Below are positions 33,336-40,866 of a stretch of DNA of 64,000 nt, piece after piece. Below the pieces are notes generated by a model, which was not told the origin of the DNA, ran no database searches, and was given only the letters and a program-made list of their open reading frames with translations. The stretch's first letter is position 1. Every line of letters begins with the position of its first letter. The stretch is from Streptomyces sp. BK239 (lineage in GTDB: Bacteria > Actinomycetota > Actinomycetes > Streptomycetales > Streptomycetaceae): contig NZ_SHKS01000011.1 in assembly GCF_004217285.1 (NCBI RefSeq), positions 145,301 to 209,300 on the forward strand, given 5' to 3'. The position numbers and the translations under genes are program-made.

Positions 33336-33393
33336 ACGGGGCCCGGCCCGGCCGGTGCGGCAAGGGTGCGGGCGGCAGGCCCCGCCCGTACCC

Positions 33394-34962
33394 CTACGAG
33401 CTCTCCAGAGCCACGGGCTCCGCCGGGACCGGCGGCGCCTCGGCGTCCGCCGGGGTCGAGCGGGGCGGCAGCAGGTCGAGGACCGCCTGCCGGTGGGCGT
33501 CGCTCGTCGCGTCGTCGTAGGGGTCCGGGGTCGCCGGTACCTGGAGGCGGTGCACCGGTCCCGCGCCGAGCCGGGCGTAGCCGCGCCCGGGCGGGACGTC
33601 GTCGACGGGAGTGGTGTGCGCGGGCGCGCCGAGGATCGCCTCCAGCTGCCTGCCTGAGGCGGGCCCGAGGACGACACGCGCGCGCGTGTGCTGCCGTACG
33701 GCTTCGCTGAGGGCGTCCAGGTTGTCGAACTGCTCGGCCACCACCACCGTCACGGAGGCCGCGCGGCCGTGCCGCAGCGGGACCTGGAGGAATGTCTGCG
33801 GGTCCTCGCGGCCCTCAGCCTCGGCGAGGTGGGTGAACGCGGTGGGGCGGTCGAGGACGATCCACAGCGGGCGCTTGACGTCGTCCGGCGGGGGGTTGCC
33901 CTCCTGGCGGGCCTGGTTCGCGGCGATCAGCCGGCGCTCCGTCTCCTGGGCCGCCCATTCGAGGCCGGCCAGCGCACCGGCGAGTCCCACCTCGACGCCC
34001 AGGACGCCGTCCCGGCCGGCGAGACAGGCGTACTCGCCGGTGCCGCCGCCCTCGACGATCAGGACGTCGCCATACTGGAGGGCCTGAAGGGCGAGGGAGC
34101 GCAGCAGGGTCGAGGTGCCGCTGCCGGGCCGGCCGACGGCCAGGAGGTGGGGCTCGGTGGAGCGGACGCCGGTGCGCCAGACGACGGGCGGGACGTCCCG
34201 CCGCTCCTCGCCGTGGGCGAGCGGCAGGGTGCGCAGGACGTGGGAGGGGTCGGTGAAGCCCAGGACCGTCTCGCCCGGGGCGGTGACGAAACGCTGGGCG
34301 GCGATGTCGGTGGGGAGCGGGGCGAGGACGCGCAGGGTGAGCGTGTTGCCCTCCTCGTCCCAGTCGAAGAGGTACTCGCGGCCGCGGCCCGACTTGGCGG
34401 CGAGGAGGTGCTCCACGCGCGCGCGTGGCTCGGCCTCGCCGTCGGGGAAGTACGCCGGGTAGTGGACCGCGAGGTGGGCGACGCGGCCGGACCCGTCGAA
34501 CTCGTACTCCGGGAAGGCCTTCTCCCAGTCGCCGCCGTGGGCGTACAGGGGAGCGGGGTCCTCGGCCGTCGAGAAGTACGGGACGAGGGCCTCGTACAGC
34601 GACCGGAGCCGCTGGGCCTGCGACTCGTCGGGGCCTTCGGGGACCGGTGGGGTGCGGTCCCGGCCCTGCCAGGCTGCCGCCGCCATCAGGGTGATGACGG
34701 CGAGCAGCGGGCCGTAGGGGACGAGGGCCACCACCAGGACCACCGAGGCCGCCAGGAACAGCAGCGGACCGCGCCGGTCCTTGGGTGTCTCGGCCCACTT
34801 CAGCCGGCCGGCCGCGGCCAGCCGGCGCAGACCGCGGGCGACGGTGATCAGCGGGTGCAGGATGTCGGTGGCGCTGTCCGCCGCCGTCCGGGCCAGCTCC
34901 CGGCTCCGGGCGATCTGCGCGCTGCCTGTGCTCAGGATGCGGGGGAGGGGGCGCCGGGCCAC
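33394..34962 (-). CDS. sffA: SpoIIIE/FtsK-like ATPase SffA
   Basis: A 522-residue protein with two membrane helices at about 64-97 (LLFLAASVVLVVALVPYG, LLAVITLMAAAAW) and a P-loop ATPase half with GRPGSGTSTLLRSLALQAL. Later DVLIVEGGG and LWIVLDRPTAF segments are consistent with FtsK/SpoIIIE-like motifs. In S. coelicolor, SffA is a septum-located DNA-translocase-like protein that needs the small membrane protein SmeA for targeting during sporulation. Here sffA follows smeA by 67 bp on the same strand. The ATG at 34962 is preceded by CAGGAGACC. The Walker A loop is GxxxxGTS rather than GKT/S, an unusual lysine-free form. Confidence 0.88.
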   Translation of the reverse strand: MARRPLPRILSTGSAQIARSRELARTAADSATDILHPLITVARGLRRLAAAGRLKWAETPKDRRGPLLFLAASVVLVVALVPYGPLLAVITLMAAAAWQGRDRTPPVPEGPDESQAQRLRSLYEALVPYFSTAEDPAPLYAHGGDWEKAFPEYEFDGSGRVAHLAVHYPAYFPDGEAEPRARVEHLLAAKSGRGREYLFDWDEEGNTLTLRVLAPLPTDIAAQRFVTAPGETVLGFTDPSHVLRTLPLAHGEERRDVPPVVWRTGVRSTEPHLLAVGRPGSGTSTLLRSLALQALQYGDVLIVEGGGTGEYACLAGRDGVLGVEVGLAGALAGLEWAAQETERRLIAANQARQEGNPPPDDVKRPLWIVLDRPTAFTHLAEAEGREDPQTFLQVPLRHGRAASVTVVVAEQFDNLDALSEAVRQHTRARVVLGPASGRQLEAILGAPAHTTPVDDVPPGRGYARLGAGPVHRLQVPATPDPYDDATSDAHRQAVLDLLPPRSTPADAEAPPVPAEPVALESS

Positions 34963-35029
34963 TGCGGTCTCCTGGAGGTGGGGGCGGACGGATCGGACGG
35001 CGGGGACGGGGCGGCGGAGCCGGACGGCG

Positions 35030-35224
35030 TCAGAACTTGATGCCGCCCAGGAGTCCGGCCAGGCTCTCGCCGCCGGCTTTGATGCTGGGGGCGAGGGCCG
35101 TGCTGGCCAGGTAGAAGCCGAACAGGGCCGAGACCAGGGCGTGCGACGCCTTCAGCCCGTCCTTGCGGAAGAACAGGAAGACGATGATGCCGAGCAGGAC
35201 CACACCTGAGATGGACAGGATCAT
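35030..35224 (-). CDS. smeA: small sporulation membrane protein SmeA
   Basis: A 64-residue protein with one N-terminal helix (MILSISGVVLLGIIVFLFF) and a second hydrophobic stretch (ASHALVSALFGFYLASTALA). It closes with AGGESLAGLLGGIKF. Length and position immediately before sffA match SmeA of S. coelicolor, which localises the FtsK-like SffA to sporulation septa. The ATG at 35224 follows CAGGAGAGCCC. Its upstream region holds a GACAC motif described separately. Confidence 0.88.
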   Translation of the reverse strand: MILSISGVVLLGIIVFLFFRKDGLKASHALVSALFGFYLASTALAPSIKAGGESLAGLLGGIKF

Positions 35225-35281
35225 TTGGGCTCTCCTGGTTCGTGGGGACAGTCACCATGAGTACTTCCAGGATCACAGGAT

Positions 35282-35289
35282 GTGTCTAT
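35282..35289 (-). promoter_or_regulatory. possible smeA promoter -10 with WhiA-type GACAC motif
   Basis: On the minus strand TATAGACAC places a good -10 TATAGA (35289-35284) over GACAC (35286-35282), the motif bound by the sporulation regulator WhiA. It is about 58 bp upstream of the smeA start, with a TTCACC-like -35 18 bases further on. A WhiA link fits a sporulation gene but the short motif could be chance. Confidence 0.35.
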
Positions 35290-35485
35290 ACGATTAAAGG
35301 TGCAACTGGGTGAATTTCGGGAGTTTTCGCTCGGTCGGCGGAAGTCTCGTCGGGGTGGCTGAGCAGCGGAGTTGCGTCGAACGGGTCTCGCGCTGATCTT
35401 TGCCTCTCGCGCGGCCCGCCATGTGCCGGGCGAGCCAGTACCCTGGCGATTCACCTGAACGGCTGTGACGAGAGGCGGTCCGACG

Positions 35486-35893
35486 ATGACCGAAGCCCCC
35501 GACCCCGAGGTCGTGGAGCTGGCGAGCAAGATCTTCGAGCTGGCCCGCCAGGGACAGACGGAGACGCTCGTGGCCTACGTCGACGCGGGCGTTCCGGCCA
35601 ACCTCACCAACGACCGCGGCGACTCGCTCGTGATGCTCGCCGCGTACCACGGCCACGCCGAGGCCGTACGGGCCCTGCTGGCCCGCGGCGCCGAGGCGGA
35701 CCGGATCAACGACCGAGGCCAGACCCCGCTCGCGGGAGCCGTCTTCAAGGGGGAGACGGAGGTCGTCAAGGCCCTCGTCGAGGCCGGCGCCGACCCGGCC
35801 GCGGGCACCCCCTCGGCCGTCGACACGGCCAGGATGTTCGACCGGGCCGAGCTGCTCGAACTGTTCGGGGGCCACCGCACCGGCAGTCCCTGA
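35486..35893 (+). CDS. ankyrin-repeat protein
   Basis: A 135-residue protein with about three ankyrin repeats at residues 25-125. They are visible as TLVAYVDAGVPANLTNDRG, DSLVMLAAYHGHAEAVRALLARGAEAD and TPLAGAVFKGETEVVKALVEAGADP. Such soluble proteins mediate protein contacts; the partner is unknown. The ATG at 35486 follows GAGAGGCGG; a GTG 21 bases upstream is an alternative. It is divergent from smeA by 261 bp. Confidence 0.9.
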   Translation: MTEAPDPEVVELASKIFELARQGQTETLVAYVDAGVPANLTNDRGDSLVMLAAYHGHAEAVRALLARGAEADRINDRGQTPLAGAVFKGETEVVKALVEAGADPAAGTPSAVDTARMFDRAELLELFGGHRTGSP

Positions 35894-36097
35894 TCAGCCG
35901 GAACGACGTTCCCGACCGGACTGGACGACGAACACGGGGGAGGCGGTACGAGGCCGCCGGAAATATCGGTCGCGGCAGGCAGAACAGCCGGGTCATCATG
36001 ACGTCGTGATTCACGGACGCGACGGATGGGCAGGTGTTGCCGCACCGCGCGGGCCGTGACACGGTCCGCATGGGCCACCGACGAGAGGCAGAGAGAG

Positions 36098-36157
36098 ATG
36101 GTCTACCACAAGCAAGAGACGGCGGGCGCCCCGACGTGTTGTCACGTGGCCAGGTAA
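36098..36157 (+). CDS. possible leader micropeptide (19 residues)
   Basis: A short frame, MVYHKQETAGAPTCCHVAR, begins at an ATG preceded by the good ribosome binding sequence GAGAGGCAGAGAGAG. It ends at TAA, 46 bp before the HEAT-like gene. The Cys-Cys-His near the C-terminus is notable because short Cys- or His-containing peptides act as attenuation leaders. No downstream hairpin was proved. It could be a regulatory leader peptide, a functional small protein, or chance. The rest of the 310-bp gap (35894-36203) holds no other convincing gene. Confidence 0.4.
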   Translation: MVYHKQETAGAPTCCHVAR

Positions 36158-36203
36158 CGCGTGTTCCCCGGTTGCGTCGACGCTTGATGTGAGGCTGTTT
36201 CCC

Positions 36204-37625
36204 ATGTTCGATCCGGTCATAGCGCCCAGCGGTACGCTGCTCGGCCTGCTGCAGCGGGGCCGCGGCGACGGCACGCTGCACGCGCTCACCGCGCCCCGCC
36301 GAGAGGCGCTCGCGGCCCTCAACCACTGTGTGCTGCGCGATCCCCGCCACGACTGGCAGGTGGAGAACCGCTCCCTCTACTACGCCCGGCTCTTCCTCGA
36401 CCTCGGCGGCGAGCTGGACGAGATCGAGGCGCACCTCTTCGACGTCGAGGACGCCTTCGACACCGAGGAGTCCCGCACCGGCCTCGCCCTGGCCGTCCTC
36501 GGCCATCTCGCCTCCTACGGCAGGCGGGACGCCCTGGAACTGCTGCGCCGCTACGCCGCCTCGGGCTCCAACTGGGCCTGGGCCCTGGACGAGCTCGCCC
36601 TGCGCGACGACGACGCCGGGCTGCGCGCCCTGGCCGCCCCGGTGCTCGCACGGTTCGCCGCCGACGCCGAGGGCGAGGCGGAACTGGTCGTCGCCGTGCG
36701 CGACGCCTTCGAGCCGCGGCCGTGGCGGCTGTGGGCGGAGGACCCGCGCGAGTACGTCTCCACGCGGGTGCGAGCCGCCCAGGAAGCCGGTTCCTTCGAC
36801 CGGTGGCAGCGGCAGATGAGGCCCACCGGGCCCCGGCCCGGCTGGAGCGTCCAGGCCGTCTTCGACTGGGCCCAGCAGGGCCTGGACCGGGGCGCCGCGC
36901 TCCATGTCCCCGCGGCCCGATGTCTGGCCGCGGTGGCCGGCCCCGAGGACCGGCCGGAGATCGTGCGGGCCGCACGGGACGGCGGCGACGGCGCCAGGTG
37001 CACCGCCCTGCGCTATCTCGCCGACAGCGACGATCCAGGCGCCCTCGACCTGATCGAACGGGCCGTCGTGGCGGGCTCGACGGCCGTGGTGGAGGCGGCC
37101 GTCGACGCCTTCGAACGCATGCGGGTGCCGGCCGCCGTGGACCGCGCCCGCGGCTGGGTCCACCGGCCCGACGCCCTCGGCGCCGCCGCCGGCCGTGTGC
37201 TCGCCTGCCGGGGCGGCGCCCACGACGGCGACCTCGTCCTCGGCGCCCTGCGTGAGGCCGTCCGGGGCGAGGGCTGCGACGCCCCGACCCTGTGGACCCT
37301 CGTCGACGGCGCCGGGCGGCTCGGCATCGCGTGCGCGGCCCCCGTGCTGCGGCACATCTACCGCGAGACCGCGTCGTCCCATCTGCGGGGCCGCTGTGCC
37401 CGCGCACTCGCCGCCACCGACCCCTCCTTCGCCGCGGGCTTCGCCGTCGAATGCCTGTGGGACTGCGAGGAGACCACCCGCGAGATCGCCGCCCGGCACG
37501 CCGAGACCGGCGACGCCCGGGTCGTCGAACGGCTGCGCCGGCTCGCCGCCGACCCGGCCGAGGAGGCCGAGGTCCAGACGGCCGTACGCAGCAGGATCGG
37601 ACCGGACGCGGCCTCGGCCATGTGA
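36204..37625 (+). CDS. HEAT-repeat-like hypothetical protein
   Basis: A 473-residue soluble protein starting MFDPVIAPSGTLLGLLQRG, with several helical Ala/Leu/Arg-rich repeats. Examples are ALAVLGHLASYGRRDALELL, EIVRAARDGGDGARCTALRY and RHIYRETASSHLRGRCARAL, and the overall pattern resembles HEAT or armadillo arrays. There is no catalytic motif. It probably serves as a protein-binding scaffold. The ATG at 36204 is preceded by GTGAGG and was chosen over a GTG 15 bases upstream. It is convergent with the pxp operon. Confidence 0.75.
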   Translation: MFDPVIAPSGTLLGLLQRGRGDGTLHALTAPRREALAALNHCVLRDPRHDWQVENRSLYYARLFLDLGGELDEIEAHLFDVEDAFDTEESRTGLALAVLGHLASYGRRDALELLRRYAASGSNWAWALDELALRDDDAGLRALAAPVLARFAADAEGEAELVVAVRDAFEPRPWRLWAEDPREYVSTRVRAAQEAGSFDRWQRQMRPTGPRPGWSVQAVFDWAQQGLDRGAALHVPAARCLAAVAGPEDRPEIVRAARDGGDGARCTALRYLADSDDPGALDLIERAVVAGSTAVVEAAVDAFERMRVPAAVDRARGWVHRPDALGAAAGRVLACRGGAHDGDLVLGALREAVRGEGCDAPTLWTLVDGAGRLGIACAAPVLRHIYRETASSHLRGRCARALAATDPSFAAGFAVECLWDCEETTREIAARHAETGDARVVERLRRLAADPAEEAEVQTAVRSRIGPDAASAM

Positions 37626-37739
37626 CGACGGCCCCGACGGCAGGGGCGGGCGGCGGACGTCCGTCCGCCGGGTGAACGGGCGGTGGCCGGCCGGCCAGGC
37701 GGAGATGGACGCCGCCCGGCCCTCCGGTCGCTCGGCGCT

Positions 37740-38639
37740 CTACCGGGTCCCGGTCGTCCGGAGCGCGGTGAAGCGGGGGCGGACCGCCACGAAGCGCGTC
37801 GGCGTCCCCGGCACCGCCTGCGCGGCACGGGCCAGATCGGGCCGGTGGACGACACCGATCACCGGGTAGCCCCCCGTGGTCGGATGGTCGGCCAGGAAGA
37901 CCACGGGCCTGCCGTCCGGCGGCACCTGGACCGCCCCCAGCACCATGCCCTCGCTGGGAAGCTCCCCGGCCCTCGCACGCTCCAGCGCCGGACCCTCCGT
38001 GCGCAGCCCGATCCGGTTGCTCGACGCCGACACGCGGTACACGCGCGTGGTGAACACGCGCACCGCCTCCGGGGTGAACCAGTCGTCGCGCGGGCCCGGC
38101 CTCACCCGCAGGACGAGCTCGGCAGGCGGCGCCGGCTGAGGGGCGACGTCCACGCGTGTGTACGGGGCGGGCGGCGGCCCCAGGGGCAGCACCGCGCCGT
38201 CCGTGAGGGGTGCGGGGCCCAGGCCCGAGAGAAGGTCCGTCGAACGGCTGCCGAGGACGCGCTCCACGGTGACGCCGCCACCCACGGCCAGGTAGCCGCG
38301 CACCCCGGCGAGGGCGGGCCCGACGTCCAGCAGCGCCCCGGACGGCACGTGCACCGGCGCGCCCCAGGCGACGGGCCGGCCGTCCACCGTGACGGCCGAG
38401 GGCGCGCCGCCGACGACCACGGTGACGGGGGAACGGGTGCGCACGGCGCAGCCGTCGAGCGTGGTCTCCAGCACGGCCGCCTCCGGCGGGTTGCCGACCA
38501 GCCGGTTGACGAGCGCCGCCGCCGGCGCGTCCAGCGCGCCCGAGCGGGGCACACCCAGATGTGCGTGCCCCGGACGGCCGCGGTCCTGAACGGTGGTGAG
38601 CGCCCCCGCGCGGACGACGGTGAGCGCGCGATCGGTCAT
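37740..38639 (-). CDS. pxpC: 5-oxoprolinase subunit C (biotin-dependent carboxyltransferase family)
   Basis: A 299-residue KipA/PxpC-type protein with RAGALTTVQDRGRPGHAHLGV near the N-terminus and later PVVFLADHPTTGGYPVIGVV. PxpC acts with PxpA and PxpB to open 5-oxoproline to glutamate at the cost of ATP. The ATG at 38639 overlaps the upstream pxpB stop by four bases. It is the last gene of the operon. Confidence 0.92.
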   Translation of the reverse strand: MTDRALTVVRAGALTTVQDRGRPGHAHLGVPRSGALDAPAAALVNRLVGNPPEAAVLETTLDGCAVRTRSPVTVVVGGAPSAVTVDGRPVAWGAPVHVPSGALLDVGPALAGVRGYLAVGGGVTVERVLGSRSTDLLSGLGPAPLTDGAVLPLGPPPAPYTRVDVAPQPAPPAELVLRVRPGPRDDWFTPEAVRVFTTRVYRVSASSNRIGLRTEGPALERARAGELPSEGMVLGAVQVPPDGRPVVFLADHPTTGGYPVIGVVHRPDLARAAQAVPGTPTRFVAVRPRFTALRTTGTR

Positions 38640-39262
38640 ACGGCGTCCCCCTGGCCCGCCGGCACGAAACGCACCCGTGTGCCCGGTGTGAGCAGCGCCG
38701 CGGGCACGCGCGTGTGGTCCCACAGCACCGCGTCCGTGGTGCCGATCAGCTGCCAGCCGCCCGGCGACGAGCGCGGGTACACGCCCGTGTAGGGCCCGGC
38801 CAGCGCCACCGAGCCCGCCGGGACGGCCGTACGCGGAGTGGCCCGGCGCGGTACGTCGTAGCGCGCCGGCAGGCCGGTGAGATAGCCGAACCCGGGGGCG
38901 AAGCCGCAGAACGCGACCCGGAACTCGGTGGCGGCGTGGACCCGAGCCACCTCGGGCTCCGGGACGCCCCAGTGGGCGGCCACGTCGGCGAGGTCGGGGC
39001 CGTCGTAGCGCACCGGCAGCTCGACCACCGCGCCCGAGCGTGGGGGAGCGGGCGGGACGGCCGCCGAGGTCAGTTCGCGGGCCCAGCGGACCGGGTCGGC
39101 CAGGCCGTCGAGGAGGACCGTGCGCGCCGCGGGGACTATCTCGCGGACGACGAGCGAGCCCTCCTCGCGGCGCCGCAGCAGCTCCGCGTGCAGGGCCTGG
39201 GCCTCCTCGCCCGAGGCCGTTTCGACGAGCAGGGCGTCCAGGCCGACGGCCAGCGCTCTCAT
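38636..39262 (-). CDS. pxpB: 5-oxoprolinase subunit B (allophanate hydrolase subunit 1 / KipI)
   Basis: A 208-residue PxpB/KipI-type protein. Its conserved region runs from VELPVRYDGPDLADVAAHWG to RVAFCGFAPGFGYLTGLP, and it ends with YTGVYPRSSPGGWQLIG. It binds PxpC to form the ATP-using half of 5-oxoprolinase. The chosen ATG at 39262 (MRALAVGLDALL) overlaps the pxpA stop by ATGA. The frame is open further upstream but that part lies inside pxpA. Confidence 0.93.
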   Translation of the reverse strand: MRALAVGLDALLVETASGEEAQALHAELLRRREEGSLVVREIVPAARTVLLDGLADPVRWARELTSAAVPPAPPRSGAVVELPVRYDGPDLADVAAHWGVPEPEVARVHAATEFRVAFCGFAPGFGYLTGLPARYDVPRRATPRTAVPAGSVALAGPYTGVYPRSSPGGWQLIGTTDAVLWDHTRVPAALLTPGTRVRFVPAGQGDAV

Positions 39263-40017
39263 GCGAACGCCTCCACCCGCACGCCGCCCTCCTCCAGCCG
39301 CCGCCTGACCCGCCGGGCCAGCTCCACCGCGCCGGGCGTGTCGCCGTGCACGCACAGGGAACGCGCGCGTACGTCGATGCGCGGCCCGGCCAGGGAGGCC
39401 ACCGTGCCGGACCGGGCCAGCTCCACCGACCGCTCCACCACGGCGTCCGGGTCGGCGACCACGGCGCCCGCGAGCCCGCGCGGCACCAGCGTGCCCTCCT
39501 CGGTGTACGCCCGGTCCGCGAACGCCTCCGTGACCGCAGGCAGGCCCGCCCGCGCGGCGAGCTCCAGCAGACGGGAGCCGGGCAGCCCCAGCACGGGCAG
39601 CGCGGAGCCGGCGAGGAGCACACCGGCGACCACGGCCGCGGCCTGCTCCTCGTCGCCTACGACCCGGTTGTAGAGCGCGCCGTGCGGCTTGACGTACGCC
39701 ACGCGCGCGCCCGCCGCCCGCGCGAAGACCTCCAGTGCGCCGATCTGGTAGGCCACCTCGGCGGTCAGTTCGGCCGGCGGCACGTCCATCGCGCGCCGCC
39801 CGAACCCGGCGAGGTCCCGGTAGGAGACCTGCGCGCCGATCGTCACGCCCCGCTCGGCCGCCAGCTCGCACACCCGCCGCATGGTGGGCGCGTCCCCCGC
39901 GTGGAAGCCGCAGGCCACGTTGGCACTGGTGACCACGGACAGCAGGCGTTCGTCGTCGGTCAGCTGCCAGCGCCCGAAGCCCTCTCCGAGGTCGGCGTTC
40001 AAGTCGATGAGGGTCAT
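39259..40017 (-). CDS. pxpA: 5-oxoprolinase subunit A (LamB/YcsF family)
   Basis: A 252-residue LamB/YcsF protein beginning MTLIDLNADLGEGFGRWQLTD, with the conserved SANVACGFHAGDAPTMR and VKPHGALYNRVV motifs. It is the catalytic subunit that binds 5-oxoproline. It is the first gene of the pxpABC operon. GGAGG is only one base from the ATG, so the start may depend on a very short leader. A 19-bp palindrome lies 15 bp upstream, inside the promoter. Confidence 0.94.
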   Translation of the reverse strand: MTLIDLNADLGEGFGRWQLTDDERLLSVVTSANVACGFHAGDAPTMRRVCELAAERGVTIGAQVSYRDLAGFGRRAMDVPPAELTAEVAYQIGALEVFARAAGARVAYVKPHGALYNRVVGDEEQAAAVVAGVLLAGSALPVLGLPGSRLLELAARAGLPAVTEAFADRAYTEEGTLVPRGLAGAVVADPDAVVERSVELARSGTVASLAGPRIDVRARSLCVHGDTPGAVELARRVRRRLEEGGVRVEAFA

Positions 40018-40031
40018 ACCTCCGAAGCTAG

Positions 40032-40050
40032 AGGATCGTTCAACGATCCT
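40032..40050. promoter_or_regulatory. perfect 9-1-9 palindrome, probable GntR operator
   Basis: AGGATCGTT-C-AACGATCCT is a perfect 19-bp inverted repeat between the divergent pxpA and GntR genes. On the pxp strand it fills the spacer between TTGAAG and CTAGCT promoter-like boxes, so a bound protein would block transcription of pxpABC. FCD-type GntR regulators bind palindromes of this size. Confidence 0.6.
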
Positions 40051-40096
40051 TCAATACCCCTGTTGTTCCGCTCCCCCCTGCGATTGAATTCCGGGC

Positions 40097-40804
40097 ATGG
40101 CAGAGCAGCTGGCGGGACTGGCCGACGACCGCGCCCTCCTGGGCCGCACCAGCACGGCCGAGCGGGTCGCGGACATCCTCAGGAGCCGTATCGCCGAGGG
40201 CTACTTCCCGCCCGGCACCCGGCTGTCCGAGGACAGCGTCGGCGGAGCGCTCGGCGTCTCCCGCAACACGCTGCGCGAGGCGTTCCGCCTGCTCACCCAT
40301 GAACGCCTCCTCGTCCACGAGCTGAACCGGGGGGTGTTCGTCCGCGTCCTGACCGTGGAGGACGTGGAGGACATCTACCGCACGCGCGCCCTCGTCGAGT
40401 GCGCCGTCGTGCGCGGCCTCGGGGAGCCGCCGTACAGGCTGGACCGCCTGAGGGCGGCCGTCACCGAGGGGGACGTTGCGGCCTCCGGGAACGACTGGAA
40501 GGGGCTGGGCACCGCCAACATCCACTTCCACCAGGAGCTGGTGGCGCTGGCGGGCAGCGCCCGCACGGACGAACTCATGCGCGGCGTCTTCGCCGAACTA
40601 CGGCTCGCCTTCCACGTCGTCGACGACCCGCACCGGCTGCACGAGCCGTACCTCGCGCGCAACCGGCAGATCCTCCGGGCGCTCGAATCCGGGGACAGGG
40701 GCGCGGCGGAGGAACTGCTCGTGGTCTACCTCCACGACTCGCTGCGGCGCATCGTGGAGGTGTACCGGCGCAGAGTGGGCGACGAGGGGCGAGCCGCCGG
40801 CTGA
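40097..40804 (+). CDS. GntR family regulator (FadR/FCD subfamily)
   Basis: A 235-residue protein. The winged helix at about residues 20-75 (ERVADILRSRIAEGYFPPG, LSEDSVGGALGVSRNTLREAF) precedes an all-helical FCD ligand domain with VEDIYRTRALVECAVVRGL and the metal-ligand HFHQELVALAGSARTDELM. It is divergent from pxpABC and has a perfect palindrome between the starts. The inferred role is control of pxpABC, perhaps in response to 5-oxoproline or a related acid. The ATG at 40097 lacks a strong Shine-Dalgarno. Confidence 0.9.
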   Translation: MAEQLAGLADDRALLGRTSTAERVADILRSRIAEGYFPPGTRLSEDSVGGALGVSRNTLREAFRLLTHERLLVHELNRGVFVRVLTVEDVEDIYRTRALVECAVVRGLGEPPYRLDRLRAAVTEGDVAASGNDWKGLGTANIHFHQELVALAGSARTDELMRGVFAELRLAFHVVDDPHRLHEPYLARNRQILRALESGDRGAAEELLVVYLHDSLRRIVEVYRRRVGDEGRAAG

Positions 40805-40866
40805 GCGCCGCTGACGGCAGGCCGTCGTTTGGGTCGTTGTCAGACCGAGGACCTAGTCTGTGCACC

